A stretch of 64,000 nt of DNA from Straminergon stramineum (GCA_963920665.1 OY987268.1:23500501-23564500); one strand, 5' to 3'. Counted from the first letter of the stretch, positions 48,007-62,119 are shown. A program made the numbers and translations. Notes: a model not told the origin generated them from the sequence alone.

Positions 48007-51000
48007 ATGTCTTCTCAGGGGAATACCTTTGAGGGATCTCTGAGATCGCTGAGTAGCAGTGGTAAGGCGCGGCATCTTCGTAACCATTCATGGCCGATTG
48101 CGGATTACGTCCAGAAGCCTACTCTTACTTTGGTACGTAAAGGCTCCTGTGTTTTAGAGAATTTTTGACGATGCTTTGAAGTTCTCGAGATTTACAATGT
48201 GAGGATGTATATCGGTGGCTGAGTCCTGAGTTGTTGTTTTTCCAGCTAGAAGATGATCCTGGAGCTCCTCCAGATCAGGCATGGCGACGCAAAATCAACA
48301 GCCATGCGGATATATTGAAGGAATTTCGAGTGACCTTCATGGAGGGATTAAAAATGGTAGTGCTTCTTTCATTTACTGTATGAGTCTCGCTGTTGCTCCT
48401 GTTGTAAGACTAAAGAGTTCCCCCCCTGTATTCGTAGTCATTTCTCTTGCAAGTTTGAATGCTGTGCTACGCATGAATGTACTAAGCACAGATGTTTCGC
48501 CCTTTGTGTAAGTATTTGGGTTCCCTTTCACCGAAGAGAGGTATGCCGTGAGAATCATTCGTAGTTCAGTTATCCTGTGCAGTTTTCTAGGGAGTTTTGG
48601 GAGGCAGCTATAATAAAGTAGTAATAGCAACAGTTTTGGCTCAGTCGTGATCAATAAGTTCCTGAGGCTTATGTGCAAACCAGGCCTGAAAGCATGGACC
48701 GTAGTGGTTTCATTCAAGCTGTGCCCGTCAAACTTGAAAATTTCCTTCTGCTGAATAATTACTGCTGTCTACCGCAGCTTCGCTTGGGGATGCGGATGTG
48801 GACGTATGTGCAATCGGAGAAATCCGAGGGACGGGTAATATATTTTTGAAACTTTTTTCAAGCCAAACATTCTGTTTTTAACTTTCTCCTCGTCACTTGC
48901 ACGTGTGATACTTTGATGGAGGGACCTGCATTATAGGTTGTCGCAAGACAGTTTTTTGAGAAGGATTGATGACCTTTGGTATGGCGTTGCAGATCTTGTC
49001 ATCTGCATTTGGAAAATAGTGAAATCTGCAGCAATGCATAGGGTTGTTTTAACAATAATCAAGACATAATTTGTAAGTCGTTCTTGCTGTCAGTTTTTGT
49101 TTGTCTGAGGGTTTAACGTTGGAAATTTTCAAGTGCAGCTTCCTCCGATAGATCCCTTCCGACGGGAGACCAAGCCCTCAGCGTGTCATGGTGTACCGTG
49201 TGGTGGAATGGGGTGAGTTAGGGGCCCACGTGGCCTAAGTCAAGAATGGACATTAACCTGTTCCTTTAATCCGAATCAATTTACCTGTAATTGAAGACTT
49301 CATGAAGTTTCGAAGTGTGTACGTCTGTAAATAATGCACTGCAATTCAATGAACACACTATTTGTCAACTCTGCAGTGGTGGAAGCATTGGCCGTGGATT
49401 TCGTGGAGAGTTTAGGCGATGGCAAATAATCCCAGGTGTCTGCGACGAGGCTCCCGTATTGGCTAACCAGTTTTCGGTACGTCTTTCTCTCTCCTCCGAA
49501 GCTCATTGCTTATGGGGTCGCTGTTTAAGGATGAACTGTTGGTTTTCGTTCTGGTGAACATTCTATTACCGCTTCTTGTGATTGTTGATCGTCTTTGATG
49601 AGGCCTATCATGGCTTTGTTTCGAGTTTCAGGGTTTAGGACTTGCGTTTTGCTAAATACATATACCTTTTACGAAGCATATCAAAGCAGAGGTTTTCAGT
49701 AGTTTCCCTGGCCTTTTCCTGACTTCAATTGTGTACCCTTGTGTCATCTGGAGCAATGTTTGTGATCACAGTGATTTTCAAACGTAGAGTATCCTGCTGC
49801 TTTAAATGCAGGTTTTTGTTACGAGGCGCAAAGATTGTGGCAGTGAAAAAAAAATCTCATCTGTTCTTGCTCCAGGGAGGCCCCGTGAACTCAAAAGGTA
49901 CGTTCAAGAGATAATTATGAGTAATTAATTTAAATAAATGCTATCATCATTTCCTCATTTAAGTTTTTGAAACATGAGCCTTCGGATTTTGATTGATACG
50001 AAATGAAATTCTCTGCTGATTTTAGAGCTCTTATTGCAAATGTGATGAAGCTGTTGCACCTTCAGCTGATAACCTTCTGGTAATTTTTTACATTTTCACA
50101 GGCTTAAAAATGATGAAAATGGAATATCTTCATGGGATTGGAGAATGGATGGTCAGAGTACCACATATCATGCTCTCTTTCCTCGAGCCTGGACTATATA
50201 TGAAGGTGAATTGCAACTGAGGGAATGGAATTGCTTTCTGGAGTTACGCAGATGTTATTTTTCTCATGGCCTTCCCCTTTTCTTTTGTAGTGTGTGGACA
50301 ATGTTACCAGAGGTAAGGTATTTTATAACCGACCAGTTTATCTGTTCATTCAGGCGAACCTGACCCAGAATTGAAAATCTCATGTCGACAAATTTCCCCT
50401 TTTATTCCGCACAACTACAAAGAGAGCAGCTATCCCACATGTGTTTTCTCTTATGTGGTAAGCTTCTTTTGCTTCCCATCAGCTTCTTTGCATGGTTTTC
50501 TGATCGTATATTGATTTGGGGGTTTGTTCTTTCTTTCGTATTGAAGCATGTGTAACTTTTTGCAGGTTGTCAACACCGGAAAAGAGGTTGCAGATGTTAA
50601 TCTTCTTTTTACATGGGCGGTAAGACACCTCGACGTTCAACTTGTCACTTGGTTCGTAAGAAAACCACGAAGCTTGTTAATTGAAACGAGTTTCAATTTA
50701 AATGTTTGTACCCCACAACTAGTTAATTGAGATTTGATGGTCGTGACAATTTGTCTTAAGTTTGGACATAAGGTATCGACTGTCATCATGTTTGGATGGC
50801 AGACCAGTAAAGAAAATATGGTCAAAAGAATTTAAGATTACAATTAAGCCCAAAGAAATCAAGTTCTGGGCATTGAAATTGAGACCATCTTTCAATTTTG
50901 TCACACGTTTGTCACGAGCAATGACGTGATCGGTGATCCTATTTGAGGGACTGTCTTCAAGCTAAAGACTATGCTGCATCACAAAGAACTAGCTTTGTTT

Positions 51001-54000
51001 GTGAGTATTGATGCAGTGGTGTGTTTATTTGTGTGTAGAATTCCATTGGTAATTCAAGTGGTTCAACAGGTGGTCATTTCAACGAGACGTTCACGTAAGT
51101 AATTTGATATGTCCGTAGATCTTGTGTACTTCCTCCGACTGCGTTAACTCAACATTCCTCTTGTCTCTATATCTGAATACTTTTAGCCCCGATTTCCTTC
51201 CCATAGTTTGATCTATGCTAAGGTGAAAGGGTAGGTGTTGTATGCAAGAGATTATACTATTCTCTTGTATTCAAGCTTCGTGATAAATTATGAAATGAAA
51301 AATGAAAAATATCTCTACATAGTTGCATTAAATTATTGATAGGATTCAACAATCTTTGCAGTTGACATGGGACCGATACTAATATTGTAGTTAGTTTTCA
51401 AGTCATTAAATTCACAAACATTATGGAGGTTTAGCGATTATAGTTTTTGTCTCTTTCTTCTAATGGCGTGTGTTCTGCTTGGGGTATAGAGAGCGTAATG
51501 GTGTGAGGGGTGTGCTCCTCAATCACAAGTAAGCCTTCATCTAATAGTTTAAAATCGTGCATTTATTACTGATAGCTTCTACCTATTGTTCTGGTTGTGA
51601 TCACATTTGTCGTTCCAATGTTTACTCGTTCCATTGCGAATACGTTTTCTTGGACTTTGTTTGCTTTTTTCAAATATTACTGAAACTGTTTACTCATCTC
51701 CCATTTTCATATTGAAAACGTTTCCAATCTTTGCAGCACATCTCGAAAAGGAGGTCAACCACTCACATTCGCAATTGCTGCAAAGCAGAGTAAAGATGTT
51801 ACTTTATCCGCATGCCCATGCTTTCAAGTTTCAGGCGAAGGTCTGGGCATCACAGCAAGAGATATGTGGGTTAGAATGAAAGAGGTAAGCACCTATTAAA
51901 AGCTTACGTACTTGGAATGTATAGAACTGTTAATTAAGACCAAGGAATGTTCTTCTGAATTCATACGAGCTTAAAGAATTGTAACCTGGAGTATTTCAAA
52001 TGAAGGATTAAATTGGAAGTTCGTTGATCTATTTTCAATACATTTCTTGTCGTGAAAATCATTCAGGCTCTTAACCTTTTTATTGTCATGCAGCGTGGTC
52101 GTTTAGATGTGGAAAGCTGGGATACTACCCATACCTCATCGCCTTCGAGGTCAGGTTCTGTTATTGGTGCAGCTGTTGCTGCTCATCTAGTTATTCCTCC
52201 CAACGAAAAACGAACTGTCGATTTTGTTTTGGCATGGGATTCTCCTCATGTGAAATTTTTGAAAGGACGATCGTATCGCAGGTAATGACAACTTCAATCA
52301 CTCTGATATTAACGCTTAAGCTGCTAAAATTTCTAGATAAGTTTATTGACGTCGCAAGAGGTAGATCATGATTACTATGAATGTTTGCTAAGAGGATATC
52401 TGCAGGCGTTACACGAAATTCTATGGTGCGAACGGTAACGCGGCGCCGAGAATCGCCCACGATGCTCTTTGTGGTACGAACTTCAATACCTTCCCCTTTT
52501 TATGGTATTTGACAATTATGCAATAATGTCGTGGTTATATCATAGGTACGGTATTATGTTACTATTTTGTTATCAGAATACATTACTAAAACGAACGGGT
52601 GATCGCTTTAACACAGACTTTTGCATGTCATGTAAATTATGACTTTTTATTTGGTACCTCTTCTCTTTTTTACCCTGAAGTGTCCAGACAGGCCCGACGG
52701 AGCCTGAGTTTGATTCGATTGCAAATTTCTATTCGAACGATGAATTTTTTCTGAAAGAGACTCTCCTTAAAATCATTTGAACTATCAAAATGCAATGTCT
52801 AATCTTGAGTATCCAATGTCTTAAAACTATTTTAGCATCAAATAGGACTATACATGAATAGTAATTTCTCGTATTTAGTGTAGCATATTTATTACTAGTA
52901 TTTGCTTACCTTTACACTTGTTGATTTCTTTGAAGTTTTGAGATGTTGGAAAAGAACCGATTTGAATACTTTTGAGCTAAGTTCCATGCTATTTTAAGAA
53001 ATTTTGAATTTTTAGACCAAGTTTCTTCAAAATTAATGTTAAACATATCACAAAACAAAATTTTTAGGTTGTAACTGTACGGGTGCTAATTTTTTTGTAA
53101 ATTTAACAACTCTTCGAGCCACACAAGATTTGATCTTTGGAAGTTTACGATCCAAGCCAGTGTCAATGTTTCTGGAAAGACCCTGATGTTGAAGAGTTAA
53201 TATGGAGAACTTCAGCCCACAATTGGATCTGACTGGAGAACGCGCATTGTGTCTCAGATTTTCGTTTGTGGGAAGAAAAAATTGAAAAATGGCAGCGGCC
53301 TGTTCTTGAAGATGAGAAGCTTCCGGAATGGTAAGCTTACTGCGCACTCCTTTGTATGCCGAATTGTCAGGTGAGTAGACGCGGTACGACGACAGTGTCC
53401 ATAGATTCCTGAATGCCATTGAGCTATTCCTCTTCCTTTATTCTGAAAAGTTGTTACTTAAGATCATCGGTTTATCGTCTTTAACAGGTACCGAGTGACT
53501 CTCTTCAATGAGCTGTACTATCTTGTTGCTGGAGGAACTGTTTGGACAGGTAAGTTCGTCGCTTGAATTATGACCCTTTTATGTAAATCATGAAATCGCG
53601 CGCGTTCCTGATATGGATATTGTTCGTCAAATACTTTAGTCTCGACGGAACATATACCGTTGCTTAAATCATCGTAAAGCACGATGGTATTTCATCTTGC
53701 ATGTGTGCATGCAAACATCTAGGAAAATGATTCCAGCTTTTACTCAATCTCAGTGTCCTGGTTTCTCATGACTTCGGTTTGTACGTTATCTCGCCTTGAT
53801 GCGAAAGAGGTGATCTAACAAGTAGCTTGTCGATGAATTACCATTCAGATGGTGAACCCCCATTGGAAGGCAAGTCAGAGCTTTCAGCACCCAGCTCAGC
53901 TAATACGTCGGCACCTGGTTCTCCTCTTCCTCGAGATCCGTCAGCGAGGAGCAAGTCTATTCCTTTCTCTGCACGTGAAGATATTGGTCTAAGTTCTTTG

Positions 54001-56577
54001 AAAGGTCATGAAGGCATGATAAACCTTGAAGGAAGCAGGGAACCGTCACTTGATAGCAATTGGGCACCAGCTGCAGCACCGGAAGTTAACGTTTTGACAT
54101 CGCCTGAGACACCAGTTTTTCCCACTGTCGTTCAGCAGCAGCAGTTCGAATCAGAGAAAGATCCCTCCGGGTTTTCGAAGGACGAGGTGAATGCTGACAA
54201 CCTGGTTGCGGAGTACGAACATGTTCAGGGGTTTCCTTTGAACGGAACGACTCTTTTTGAATGCGAAACAGACACGGAAGATGAGGCTATGAAGCCTATC
54301 TCAGAAAACTGTACCGTGGAGCCGTCGCTTCCACTCAAGGAAGTTCCAGCTCCGTTCGTACCGGAGACAGTTGAGACTAAGATACTGAAGCTTTTGCAAG
54401 ATTCTATGAGTGATTTCCGGCGTACATCTTCAGGACTTCCTTCTGGCTTGGCATTGCTGCAAGAGGGAGAGGAGAATGTTGGTCAATTCCTTTACTTGGA
54501 AGGTATAGAATATATCATGTGGAATACATATGATGTTCACTTCTATGCCTCATTTGCTCTGTTGTCGCTTTTTCCAAAGTTGGAATTAGCTATCCAAAGA
54601 GATTTTGCGGCTGGTTGTCTTGCTCACGATCCTCGGAAGACGAAATTCATGGCTGGTGGAAAAATGGGTATCAAGAAAGTCTTTGGATCAGTGCCACATG
54701 ATTTAGGACAACATGATCCTTGGGCGGAGGTCAATGCATATAATATACATGATACAAGTAGATGGAAGGATCTGAATGCCAAGTTTGTGTTGCAGGTAAG
54801 TCTTTGCTTGACCACCGCATTTTTGCAAGGGCACTGCTATTTGTACTCAGTACCGTATGAGCCACGTTGTTGTATGGATCTTTGAGCTCGACAATTTCAA
54901 CTAGAAGGCAGCTGGAACTCCTGGATTTGTAGTAACTCAAATAATTTCAAATTTCAAATTATTGTTGCTTCTTGCTTGCTGCTCTGTCCACAGGTATACA
55001 GGGACGTTGTTGCAACCGGCAACAAAGTTTTTGCGAGGGCTGTATGGCCCGCTGTCTATGCTGCCATGGCATACCTCGACCAGTTTGATCGTGACCGTGA
55101 TGGTCTCATCGAAAACGATGGCTTTCCCGATCAAACCTATGATACATGGACCGTGCATGGTGTGAGTGCATATTGTGGGGGTCTCTGGATTGCTTCCCTA
55201 CAAGCTGCTGAAGCAATGGCTGTCTTCCTTGAAGAACATAACGCTGCTCGCTATTTCCAGGCAAAATTTGTTCAAGCAAGAGAAGCTTATCTTAAGAAAT
55301 TATGGAACGGGAGTTATTTTAGTTATGACAGTGGCAATAGTTCGAACAGCAAATCGATTCAGGTGAGCACAATTTCGTTTTGAGCCTTGTCACGAAGTTC
55401 ACAAGGTTACTAATTTCTTTGCGTGCTTCAAACGTACATCTGCAACAATCTCAGCTGCTGTGTCTTTGCACGTATTCCTAAAACAATTCATATTCCCTGA
55501 ACGTGGTCTCTTGATCGAGAGAGGGTCACACCGACCATCTGAGATTATTTTGGCATCCGGACTCCACCCTCTGTATGGAGTGTATGTTGTTAGTTCTGGA
55601 AGTCCTGCAACCAAGAGACCTCTACTCTTACATGTGTGTAATCATGTCTTTGCATCTATTCAGGCGGATCAAATGGCAGGTCAGTGGTATGCATGGGCTT
55701 CAGGACTTCCGCCACTATTTGATGATGCCAAAGCACGTAGTGCCTTGACAAAAATCTATGACTTCAATGTCATGAAAGTGAAAGGTGGACGTCTTGGAGC
55801 TGTTAATGGAATGCACCCAAATGGCAAAGTAGATGAAACCTGCATGCAGTCTCGCGAAGTTTGGACGGGTGTAACATATGCACTGGCTGCCGCCATGATT
55901 CACGAGGGAATGAATGACCAAGCTTTCCGTGCAGCTGAGGGTGTCTTCCTCGCTGGCTGGTCTGACCTTGGGTATGCAAGTATTTACATTTGTCATTTGG
56001 TGTGAATCGTGATGAGGATGGGCAGTTGACGGTTTTGACTCCCGGTGCTTACTGATTAGTCATGTCCGTATGCTCACAAATCATGACAATGCGTTTAGGA
56101 AAGTGAGATGATCGTTTCGTTGCACTTCAGTTTCCAGTTTATTACGAAGCTGAGTAGGCTCGATTAGTTACTTATTACTTCTGGATATATTATCTCTACT
56201 ATTAGGTTTAATCGTCTGCCCTTGCATACTATCATATATTCTTAAGTAATTGTGTTTCCTCATTTTGCTCTTCTCTTGATTGCAGGTATTGGTTCCAAAC
56301 CCCAGAAGCATGGACAATGGATGGCTATTTTCGGTCTTTGGCATATATGCGACCTTTGGCCATATGGTCAATGCAGTGGGCTCTTGATCCGCCAGCGAAC
56401 ATTGCTAACGCCCCTCGTGTTCCTTCAATTGACCGGATTCCTTCGGAGTGTGATACATCTGGGTTTTCCCACATGCAATCTACTCTCCGTAATCAGTTGC
56501 CGCAATTGAGGAAGCTCCGAAGAGTTTGCAACTGTCTGCGTGGTAACAGGAAGCAGTCTTCCAAGTCTCCATCGTAA
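48007..56577 (+). CDS. GBA2: Non-lysosomal glucosylceramidase (GBA2 type, GH116)
   Basis: Hydrolyses glucosylceramide to ceramide and glucose at membranes. Twenty exons: 48007-48132, 48246-48356, 48778-48834, 49139-49212, 49377-49476, 49812-49897, 50102-50205, 50354-50457, 50566-50619, 51039-51094, 51490-51528, 51737-51884, 52094-52281, 52406-52473, 53258-53330, 53488-53549, 53849-54795, 54994-55362, 55664-55971, 56286-56577. Every phase agrees, giving 1121 residues. N-terminal domain: [20 protein letters not shown], then [16 protein letters not shown] and [11 protein letters not shown]-terminal (alpha/alpha)6 domain: [68 protein letters not shown] and [14 protein letters not shown]. The catalytic Glu and Asp of GH116 should lie in the EGIEY/YDVHFY and PDQTYDTW blocks. 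Exon 17 adds an acidic, Ser/Pro-rich linker of about 200 residues between the two halves. Longer than typical plant orthologues for that reason. Confidence 0.96.
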
Positions 56578-57423
56578 ATATTGGTTATCTCTTCTGCGCC
56601 TCTCTGCTAATTTATCCTTGGTACAGAACCAGCCACTTTGGAGGGAGTTCTCTAAGAAAGGTAAATAAACATTCTGTGTTCCTATTCACCATTTCTAAGT
56701 TACCCTAGGTCAGACGGTGTGGTTGAAAGCTCATGTTTCCCTTGAGTTTTTCTATCGTCAACCTTCTCTTAGTTCTTACTGCTGTTATTTAACTTGCATG
56801 AGGTGCTCTGATGCACCTGCGTTTGTGTCATGTGGTAACTTGGACCGGTTTCTCATTTTAGTTCTGCATTTAGACATGTCTGGTAGATTATCTTAGGCCC
56901 TTAGAAATTATCAACTATGATAAGGGATTGGTACTATTCCCAAGCAAATTGCATCTGCTGACATTTCCACAGAAAATTGATTGTTTTATTAAACAAGGGA
57001 GGATAGAATAAAGCCTATTGGCATCTGAATATACCTAAACTGCTGTGTTTCAGTTCAAATAGCCATGGTTTCATAAGGACAATGCAAGCCAACATCTCCG
57101 ACAGACCCAAAAAATTTCAAAGATGTGCCAGATATCTACTTTAGCCCCTTTGATCCCTGAAACTCCTTTGGGTGATTTCAGGGATGTGTAGGATGGGAAA
57201 AAAAGTACACTTGCATTCAATTTCGCGTGAATGCATTGAATGAATGTCGGACTATCCATCACTGGTATTCTTTTTACTTTTCTACGAAGATGCCTGATCT
57301 TGATTTGAATTTGAGCGAAGTAAATAGTCTTTTCTAATTTGAGACCAACTAATAAAGCTTATCAAACTGCCTATAGTTTCAATTCCAAATTGAAAATTTG
57401 AAAAAATCCCCCAAATGTTACGT
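56578..57423. other. GBA2 3' flank
   Basis: Probably 3' UTR, then AT-rich spacer. No gene recognised. Confidence 0.4.
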
Positions 57424-57427
57424 TTAA

Positions 57428-58324
57428 CCCCTAAAGGCCCAAAGTTTGTGGCGGATTCCTGGGATTTTGCATAGGTTTATATGATCTCAATTTTTGTCAT
57501 GATTTTTTGAAACTTTTTCTAAAAATAGGAAATTAGATTAGATTTGTGGAAATATAATATTTTTTTCACATTTGGGATCAAAAGTTATGCCTCCCTAAGT
57601 TCTAAAAGCAGCTCCAAGGGCAATCCAAAAAAAATTGCAAAAAATGAAATTTGTTTTAATTTTTAATTTGTTTTTTTAAAGATTATATTTGTCTACATCT
57701 AAAGCTTTGATTCATTCTATTTGGACTAGTGATGAGAAAATTATGAACAATCTTGTTTTTTGAGCAATCTAAGTATATTCTTGGAAAAATAATTTATAGA
57801 ATTCATTTTTGAATGCAATGTTTACAATTTTTCAAAAAATATGATGAGACAAGGTGAAGTTTGCTTGATAAAACAATCTCACTATTGGGATTATTGTGTT
57901 TCAATTCCATCTTAGAACTATTAACAATTTAGTTTTTCCTTCAATCTTAAACCTACTTCTACTTAAAAATTTCTTGATGAATGAAAATTAATTGTTTTTT
58001 TTCTTGAATTCTTTTTCCTAGATTCTCAATTCAATTTAGCATAAAGAAATTTTAAAATCAAAATCAATAATGTAAAAAAATTAAATTAAGAAGATTTAAA
58101 GCCAAAAAATTTAATGGAGCAAGATGTAAAAAAACCTTGTTTTTTTCACTATAAATGCAAACATCTTGCAATCTTTGCAGTCAAAGTACATTTACATTAG
58201 TCTAGCATGAGATCCTATAGTTAGATATGCAAAAAAGGAAAATCTTTAAGTTTTTGTTGTTTGCAATAGAAATGATAGTTTTGAGTGTTTTATGTTGGAA
58301 AAAAAGGCCTTGGGACTCTAGGGG
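57428..58324. mobile_element. TTAA-type MITE, 897 bp
   Basis: Flanked by TTAA at 57424-57427 and 58325-58328. Ends CCCCTAAAGGCCCAAAG and, inverted, CCCCTAGAGTCCCAAGGCC. The body is AT-rich and non-coding, and not obviously related to the other subfamilies in the window. Confidence 0.75.
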
Positions 58325-58328
58325 TTAA

Positions 58329-58940
58329 TGCAACTTATATACTTTGAACTTATAACTCTTGTTTGTTGATTGCCTAATTTTAGAATGATAAGATAATTTG
58401 ATTTGCACCATGATTCTTTACATTGGTGTATACATGATTTTTTCATTTTTTTAGCAAAATATGTACTCCATACACCATATTTCTTTACGGTACCTATCCA
58501 CTTGTGCCATCTTCATGTTGCTTTCCACCAAAACACCACCAAAGTTGTTCAAGATGTAGAAGGGACACATCTTTTGCACTTCTTTTCATGTATTTGCATG
58601 TATTGTATGGAGATGCGCAGACATAGCCATGTATAAATGCATAAAACTTTTGCATGCAATTGCATTTTTCTAAATTGGATTGCTCCCATTCATTCTCGAT
58701 CAAAAAGACTAGGGACTTCTATTTCCTAACTCACTTCCAATCCTCTCAGATTATCGGTTACTTCTGTTTTTCTCAGTCCGGAAACCAGTTTCTGGTCGCC
58801 TGGGCCTTACAGTAAATCAACAACATTATTACGGACCAAAAAGATGACTCCAGTCAAAAAAAAAACTCAACACTTTGAATTTTCATGGCAAACATGAATG
58901 AATTGGCTAACAATCATTTTGAAAGACCTACAGTGAGTTC
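58329..58940. other. Spacer between convergent genes
   Basis: Nothing recognised; the right part may be 3' UTR of the minus-strand gene. Confidence 0.35.
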
Positions 58941-61824
58941 TCACACAGGAATTGGGAGAGTATGAAAATCCCTCATCTCTAGCTTCCAAAGCTCCTGGCC
59001 ATCCCCAGAGGATGGGTGAGCCTTAACCACATCAGCCCCAACAGCCGGTTGTCCGTCCACCATCACCACCAGCATCAAAACAATCTCTTCGTTTCTGGGG
59101 TTGTAGGGCTCCTCCCCACCAGCGTCCGGGGCCATGGGCTCAGTTGGTCCATTCTCAACAGCAACGCTGCTGATATCGTCCCCAGTCAATCCCATAATGC
59201 GAGTGCGGTCCATGCCTCGTAGTACAGAGAATAGAACCTCTCGTGTCACTAAGGGTACGTCTTCAATAACCTGAGAAAAGTTGGAGGAATTTCATTAATT
59301 CTCCCTTCGTCCAAAAATAAGTGTGTAAGCAGTGTTGTTGAAAACATTTGATTACAAAATTCATTGATAAATATTGTAAAAAGCATAAATTCATAAGGAT
59401 TAAAAATTTTGTGTCATCAAAATCAATCAAGAACATTGCATGAGTTCATTGCAACCTAAATGAATTGGACAGAGAAAGGCCTCCGTATGACCCACTCAAA
59501 ACAACCTGGAGGTTCAATTAGGACACTTATTTCAGTACATAGGGAGTACATTAAAAAAAGGCTCACAACTCTAGAACATTTTTGAGTAGAAATGGCATGG
59601 CATACTTTGAGAAGAGTGCCAACTAAGAGCTTTCTTTGAGCAAATCCATGACAAGGCAAAGCATATGGGAAGTTTAAACCTGGGACATACATTCCATGCG
59701 AAGACGACTCTCATTTGTTCAAATTCAGTTCAACTTTGCAAGAGAAGGTTAGGGATTCCTTTTCGGGACATTCTCTAGAATGTTTTCACACTAAAGGTTC
59801 TCTAGAATAATATCTCCGTTACTGGTTGTCTCAATACTATGAAGTCTACAAGAAGATATGAAAACTAAATGTAATAGTCCTTAATTTTTGCACATGGTAC
59901 CTAAATAATACGTTCTTTGGTGGAATAGAGTCCTAATTCATTTGCTAACAAGAAAATATAAAAATATTACCAGGAACTATGCTCCCCACCATTTTAAATT
60001 GCTCTTGCCAGAAACATACGAAAGCAGTCATGCTTCACCTGGTTTGTTACGTCGACCACAGATTCTTCGTTTGAATCCGCAGCAGCAGCTTCCGGTGCCA
60101 GTGAAGGATTGAGCACAAAAGTGCGAGGTACGTACTGAGCAGTCCATTTTAAAGTTTCATAGGCCGGAGGCTCATCGATATCTTTGCTGCTGGAATGTCG
60201 CGCGTGGTTACTGAATCCGCTGGCAGATCCCTTGGGCAATGTGCGCACAGTCTCTTCCACCAGTACGCATCCTGAGCCGAACCTTCCTTGATATCAATCC
60301 GAGATTAAAAAAGTCAATTCAACTGTTCAAACAGCACCGTGCAACAAGACTGTGCAAAGACGCTAAAAGATCCTTCCGTGTTCCAAATCGAAACCCTAAA
60401 CCCTAAAATACAAACACATTAGGGGTTGTCAGAGTTTCCAATTTCTGCCACGAGACTCTGTTATTCCTAAATTTGGCCGCGTGGTTGAGTCCCATAATCT
60501 TATCTGAAAGTACTAACCCCTAGTAGAGAGATTCCCATATTCCTTCCATTATCAGAAGAGCTTGAATTCCATTCCAAACTTGAACTCTTGACACCCCGTA
60601 TTGAACATCCACTTCTACAAATTGAACTACAACTTGAATTACTTTAAAGAGTATCATTGCATTCTTCTTCTCCTCATTTATTGAGCAATCCAAAAACTTC
60701 ACAATTCCCAAATTTGGGTTCCTAACAACCTGTCGAAACGCTACACCACGAGAAAGAATACACCCAGTGCTCTAATATCACATCCTCTGCGCTCTTACCA
60801 AACCCTAGGGTTTGGTGAATATAATTATAGATACTGAGGTGCTTCAGGATGTCTAGGCCGTGACATTCAGAGAAAAACCTAACCCACTATCTGAGTTCAA
60901 TTGCCCTGAACTAGGCTTCCATGTCTTCAGTTTCCCCGGCAGCTCTCTCAGCTCTTACATTTTCAGTTCAATTCAATATTATGATTCCACCGAAAGGATG
61001 TCTCAATTATAAAATTCACATAGAGACAACATTCACGAAGCCTGAGCACAGGGGAAAATCAAGACAGGGACACCCCAAATTACGGCCGATCCAAAATCGC
61101 TATCCTAAACCCTTGGACAATGTGTACATACTGCTTTAGAAGATGTAGACCACCAAAAGCACCTGTTCAATTGTCAATATCGGGTCACCTAACAATAGAA
61201 CTTTGAACCTTTCCAACTCTGGCATACTGTATCTAAACAATGAATTCTTAAGTGCGCCAAAATCCTCTTTCATTTGCTAACAAGAACCCAAGGCAAGAAC
61301 TCAAGGCGACATGAATAGCAACGTATGAGGAACTAAGCCACCGAAACAACCAAATGTAATTGTAGATCCTATACCCCCAAAACTTCAAAACTTCAAAACT
61401 TTTGCACACCATTTCCAAATAAACCATTCTTTGCTGCACCAAAACCCTCTTCTCATTCTCTACCACAAACCCAAATCACCACCACTCAAGCTCCGTACCT
61501 CTCTAAACCTTTATTCCCTAACGCTCGAATGGCCCCCGCTCGTCCCCCATCCTCACAACACCGATCAAAAACCTCATCCCACACGAGCATCAACGCATCG
61601 AAGCTCCACCCGTGCTTTCTACCCCCTCCCGCCTTCCGCTTCTCCTTCGTCTTCTTCTTCTGCTTGCTGACCGCCATACACACCACTCCAGGTCTCTGCC
61701 ATGACCCATTGGAACCAAAGGAAACCTTAGCACCCCTCACTAGATCAGAAAATTCTCGCGAGAATTGAATTGACGATGCTATTGAGCATAGCGAGTCGCT
61801 TCGGGTCACGAAACTGGACGCCAT
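58941..61824 (-). CDS. Uncharacterised protein, probably plastid-targeted
   Basis: I do not recognise the family. Proposed exons: 61824-61623, 60286-60039, 59270-58941, with GT-AG borders and matching phases (259 residues). The first about 50 residues are Ser/Arg-rich, low in acidic residues, start MASSFVTRSDSLCSIASSI and reach a VVCMAVSK segment, as in chloroplast transit peptides. A basic stretch KQKKKTKEKRKAGGG follows, then a body with EPPAYETLKWTAQYVPRTFV, VTNQVIEDVPLVTREVLFS, VLRGMDRTRIMGLTGDD and EEIVLMLVVMVDGQPAVGAD. The body is acidic with no transmembrane segment. The acceptor of exon 2 could instead be 60271, which is also in phase. Convergent with GBA2. Exon 1 could extend 5 codons to an upstream ATG. 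Confidence 0.6.
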
Positions 61825-62078
61825 GGGATGGAAGATCACGACGGGGATGCAGATGTGGTCATCTCTATCGTGGAATGCGAAATTCCATCACTGAAAACAG
61901 GGATTTGCGAGAAAGGAAAATTCTTACAATGTGAGGAGAATTGTTACAATTGAGAAAATTCTAACAATTCTCAATTGAAAAAATTGGGTGAGAGCAACAG
62001 AGTGGGAATGTAATCACGAAATTGCTACAAGGGAATGATGGAACGCCGGAGAATAGAGAACGGAGAAAGGAGAAGATT

Positions 62079-62119
62079 GGGTTTGGGTTTGGGTTTAGGG
62101 TTTTAGGGTTTTAGGGTTG
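62079..62119 (-). promoter_or_regulatory. Telo-box-like cluster upstream of the 61824 gene
   Basis: On the plus strand the sequence runs GGGTTTGGG then TTTAGGG-type units. On the gene strand it reads as repeated AAACCCTAA, the plant telo-box, 255-295 bp upstream of the start codon. It is a promoter element or a short interstitial telomeric tract. Confidence 0.5.
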
